Assembly: GCF_017161325.1 (NCBI RefSeq)
Contig: NZ_CP045670.1
Location: forward strand, 1,605,367-1,669,366
DNA: 64,000 bases
Source: Treponema pedis
GTDB taxonomy: Bacteria > Spirochaetota > Spirochaetia > Treponematales > Treponemataceae
Reading direction: 5' to 3'
This document shows positions 63,629-64,000 of the stretch, one piece after another. The position numbers and the translations under genes were made by a program. The stretch's first letter is position 1. Every line of letters begins with the position of its first letter. Below the pieces are notes generated by a model that was not told the origin of the DNA, ran no database searches, and saw only the letters and a list, made by a program, of their open reading frames with translations.

Positions 63629-64000
63629 AAAAATCGATATGTATATTTTTATTTTTAACTATTACTCATTTATTTACCGGTGCGGAAGAAAAATTTGTAG
63701 GAAAACAAGTGTTTTTTGCTCAAACAATGGGTGATTTTAATGCAGTTATATATATAACGCATAGTATTGATAATTATTATGAAAAGAGATATCAATTTGA
63801 AGTTACTAATTTAAAAACCAATAATAAATATTCGACATCATGGCATATAAGTCTTCCTCCTCCGTCTTTTGAGTGGATATCGGATAAGTGGTGCCGATAT
63901 GATTTCGGCAGTTCAATGGGGCCTGATATAAGAACTTATTTTTTTTCGGTAGATAAGGAAAAACTCTCACAGGAATTCTTTTTGGCTGCTTTTGCCGATG
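63625..64000 (+). CDS. Unit 22: exported immunity protein, cut by the window end
   Basis: GTG overlaps the tip stop (GTGA). Signal peptide KKSICIFLFLTITHLFTGAE. The visible 125 residues include WISDKWCRYDFGSSMGPD and IRTYFFSVDKEKLSQEFFLA, homologous to the unit 20 partner. The array therefore continues beyond the window. Confidence 0.75.
   Translation, partial: MKKSICIFLFLTITHLFTGAEEKFVGKQVFFAQTMGDFNAVIYITHSIDNYYEKRYQFEVTNLKTNNKYSTSWHISLPPPSFEWISDKWCRYDFGSSMGPDIRTYFFSVDKEKLSQEFFLAAFAD

Larger units (their letters stand above)
20673..64000 (+). other. Array of about 22 orphan rhs-CT/immunity cassettes
   Basis: All units read left to right and repeat the order head repeat, truncated Rhs core, toxin tip, immunity gene(s). 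The core ends in a form of the Rhs-associated core motif: LYYYGARYLDPKYSRWLSGDP, cut here as LYYYGARYLDPKYS plus RWLSGDP, then VYHYAGNNPIKY, then DP[DTN]G. Seventeen units still have the RWLSG segment. What follows DPxG differs in almost every unit, as in polymorphic toxins. Unit numbers used below: 1 at 20673, 2 at 21474, 3 at 22695, 4 at 25699, 5 at 27724, 6 at 29720, 7 at 31968, 8 at 34858, 9 at 36838, 10 at 38265, 11 at 40577, 12 at 42400, 13 at 45355, 14 at 47765, 15 at 48639, 16 at 51115, 17 at 53134, 18 at 54854, 19 at 57375, 20 at 58757, 21 at 60778, 22 at 62504. Confidence 0.9.

Noticed and set aside
20673..64000. CRISPR array or diversity-generating retroelement
   Set aside because: Repeats are long, of unequal length and separated by kilobases of coding sequence; no cas or reverse transcriptase gene is present.
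20673..64000. Composite transposon or prophage carrying the array
   Set aside because: No transposase, phage structural gene, terminal inverted repeat or target duplication was seen within the window; the right end is outside it.

Overview
The window looks like the chromosome of a host-associated treponeme close to Treponema denticola. The grounds are an AT-rich sequence, a dentipain/IdeS-type cysteine protease lipoprotein, loosely defined spirochaete-style lipoproteins and a hinge-less SMC. The species is an inference; no rRNA or other decisive marker is present.

Left part (1-20.6 kb): ordinary chromosomal genes. In order: the 3' part of a SufB/SufD-family gene; a convergent LysR regulator; a two-gene ABC exporter followed by a decayed ABC-ATPase fragment and a possible small structured RNA; leuS on the minus strand; a chemotaxis receptor broken by a frameshift; a secreted protein; a minus-strand TPR gene broken at a run of eight T; a dentipain-like lipoprotein and a small lipoprotein; and smc with two trailing envelope genes.

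Right part (20.65 kb to the end of the window): one 43-kb array of about 22 head-to-tail units, all on the plus strand, still running at position 64000. A full unit has four parts: (i) a 'head' of 0.1-0.6 kb built from short palindromic modules; (ii) a 5'-truncated stub of an Rhs/YD-repeat core ending at DPxG; (iii) a toxin tip that differs from unit to unit; and (iv) one to three small genes in the immunity position. No full-length rhs, transposase, integrase or reverse transcriptase is visible. The units look like stored orphan Rhs-CT/immunity modules that could be recombined onto an expressed rhs elsewhere (inference).

Tips that can be recognised with varying confidence: colicin E3-type 16S rRNase with its immunity protein, Ntox28-like, Ntox44-like (one with LysM), DUF4258-like, lipase, two zinc metallopeptidases, three related papain-like hydrolases and two SleB-like wall hydrolases with homologous exported partners. 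Several tips are unknown. Immunity proteins of predicted nuclease tips have no signal peptide, while partners of envelope-type tips are exported, lipidated or membrane-embedded.

Most striking: the palindromic mosaic heads with a constant right border joined to many different core positions; a 75-bp palindromic element inserted in frame at two core sites, with empty sites in sister units; and a signal-peptide-bearing FlgF/FlgG rod-protein homologue in an immunity position.
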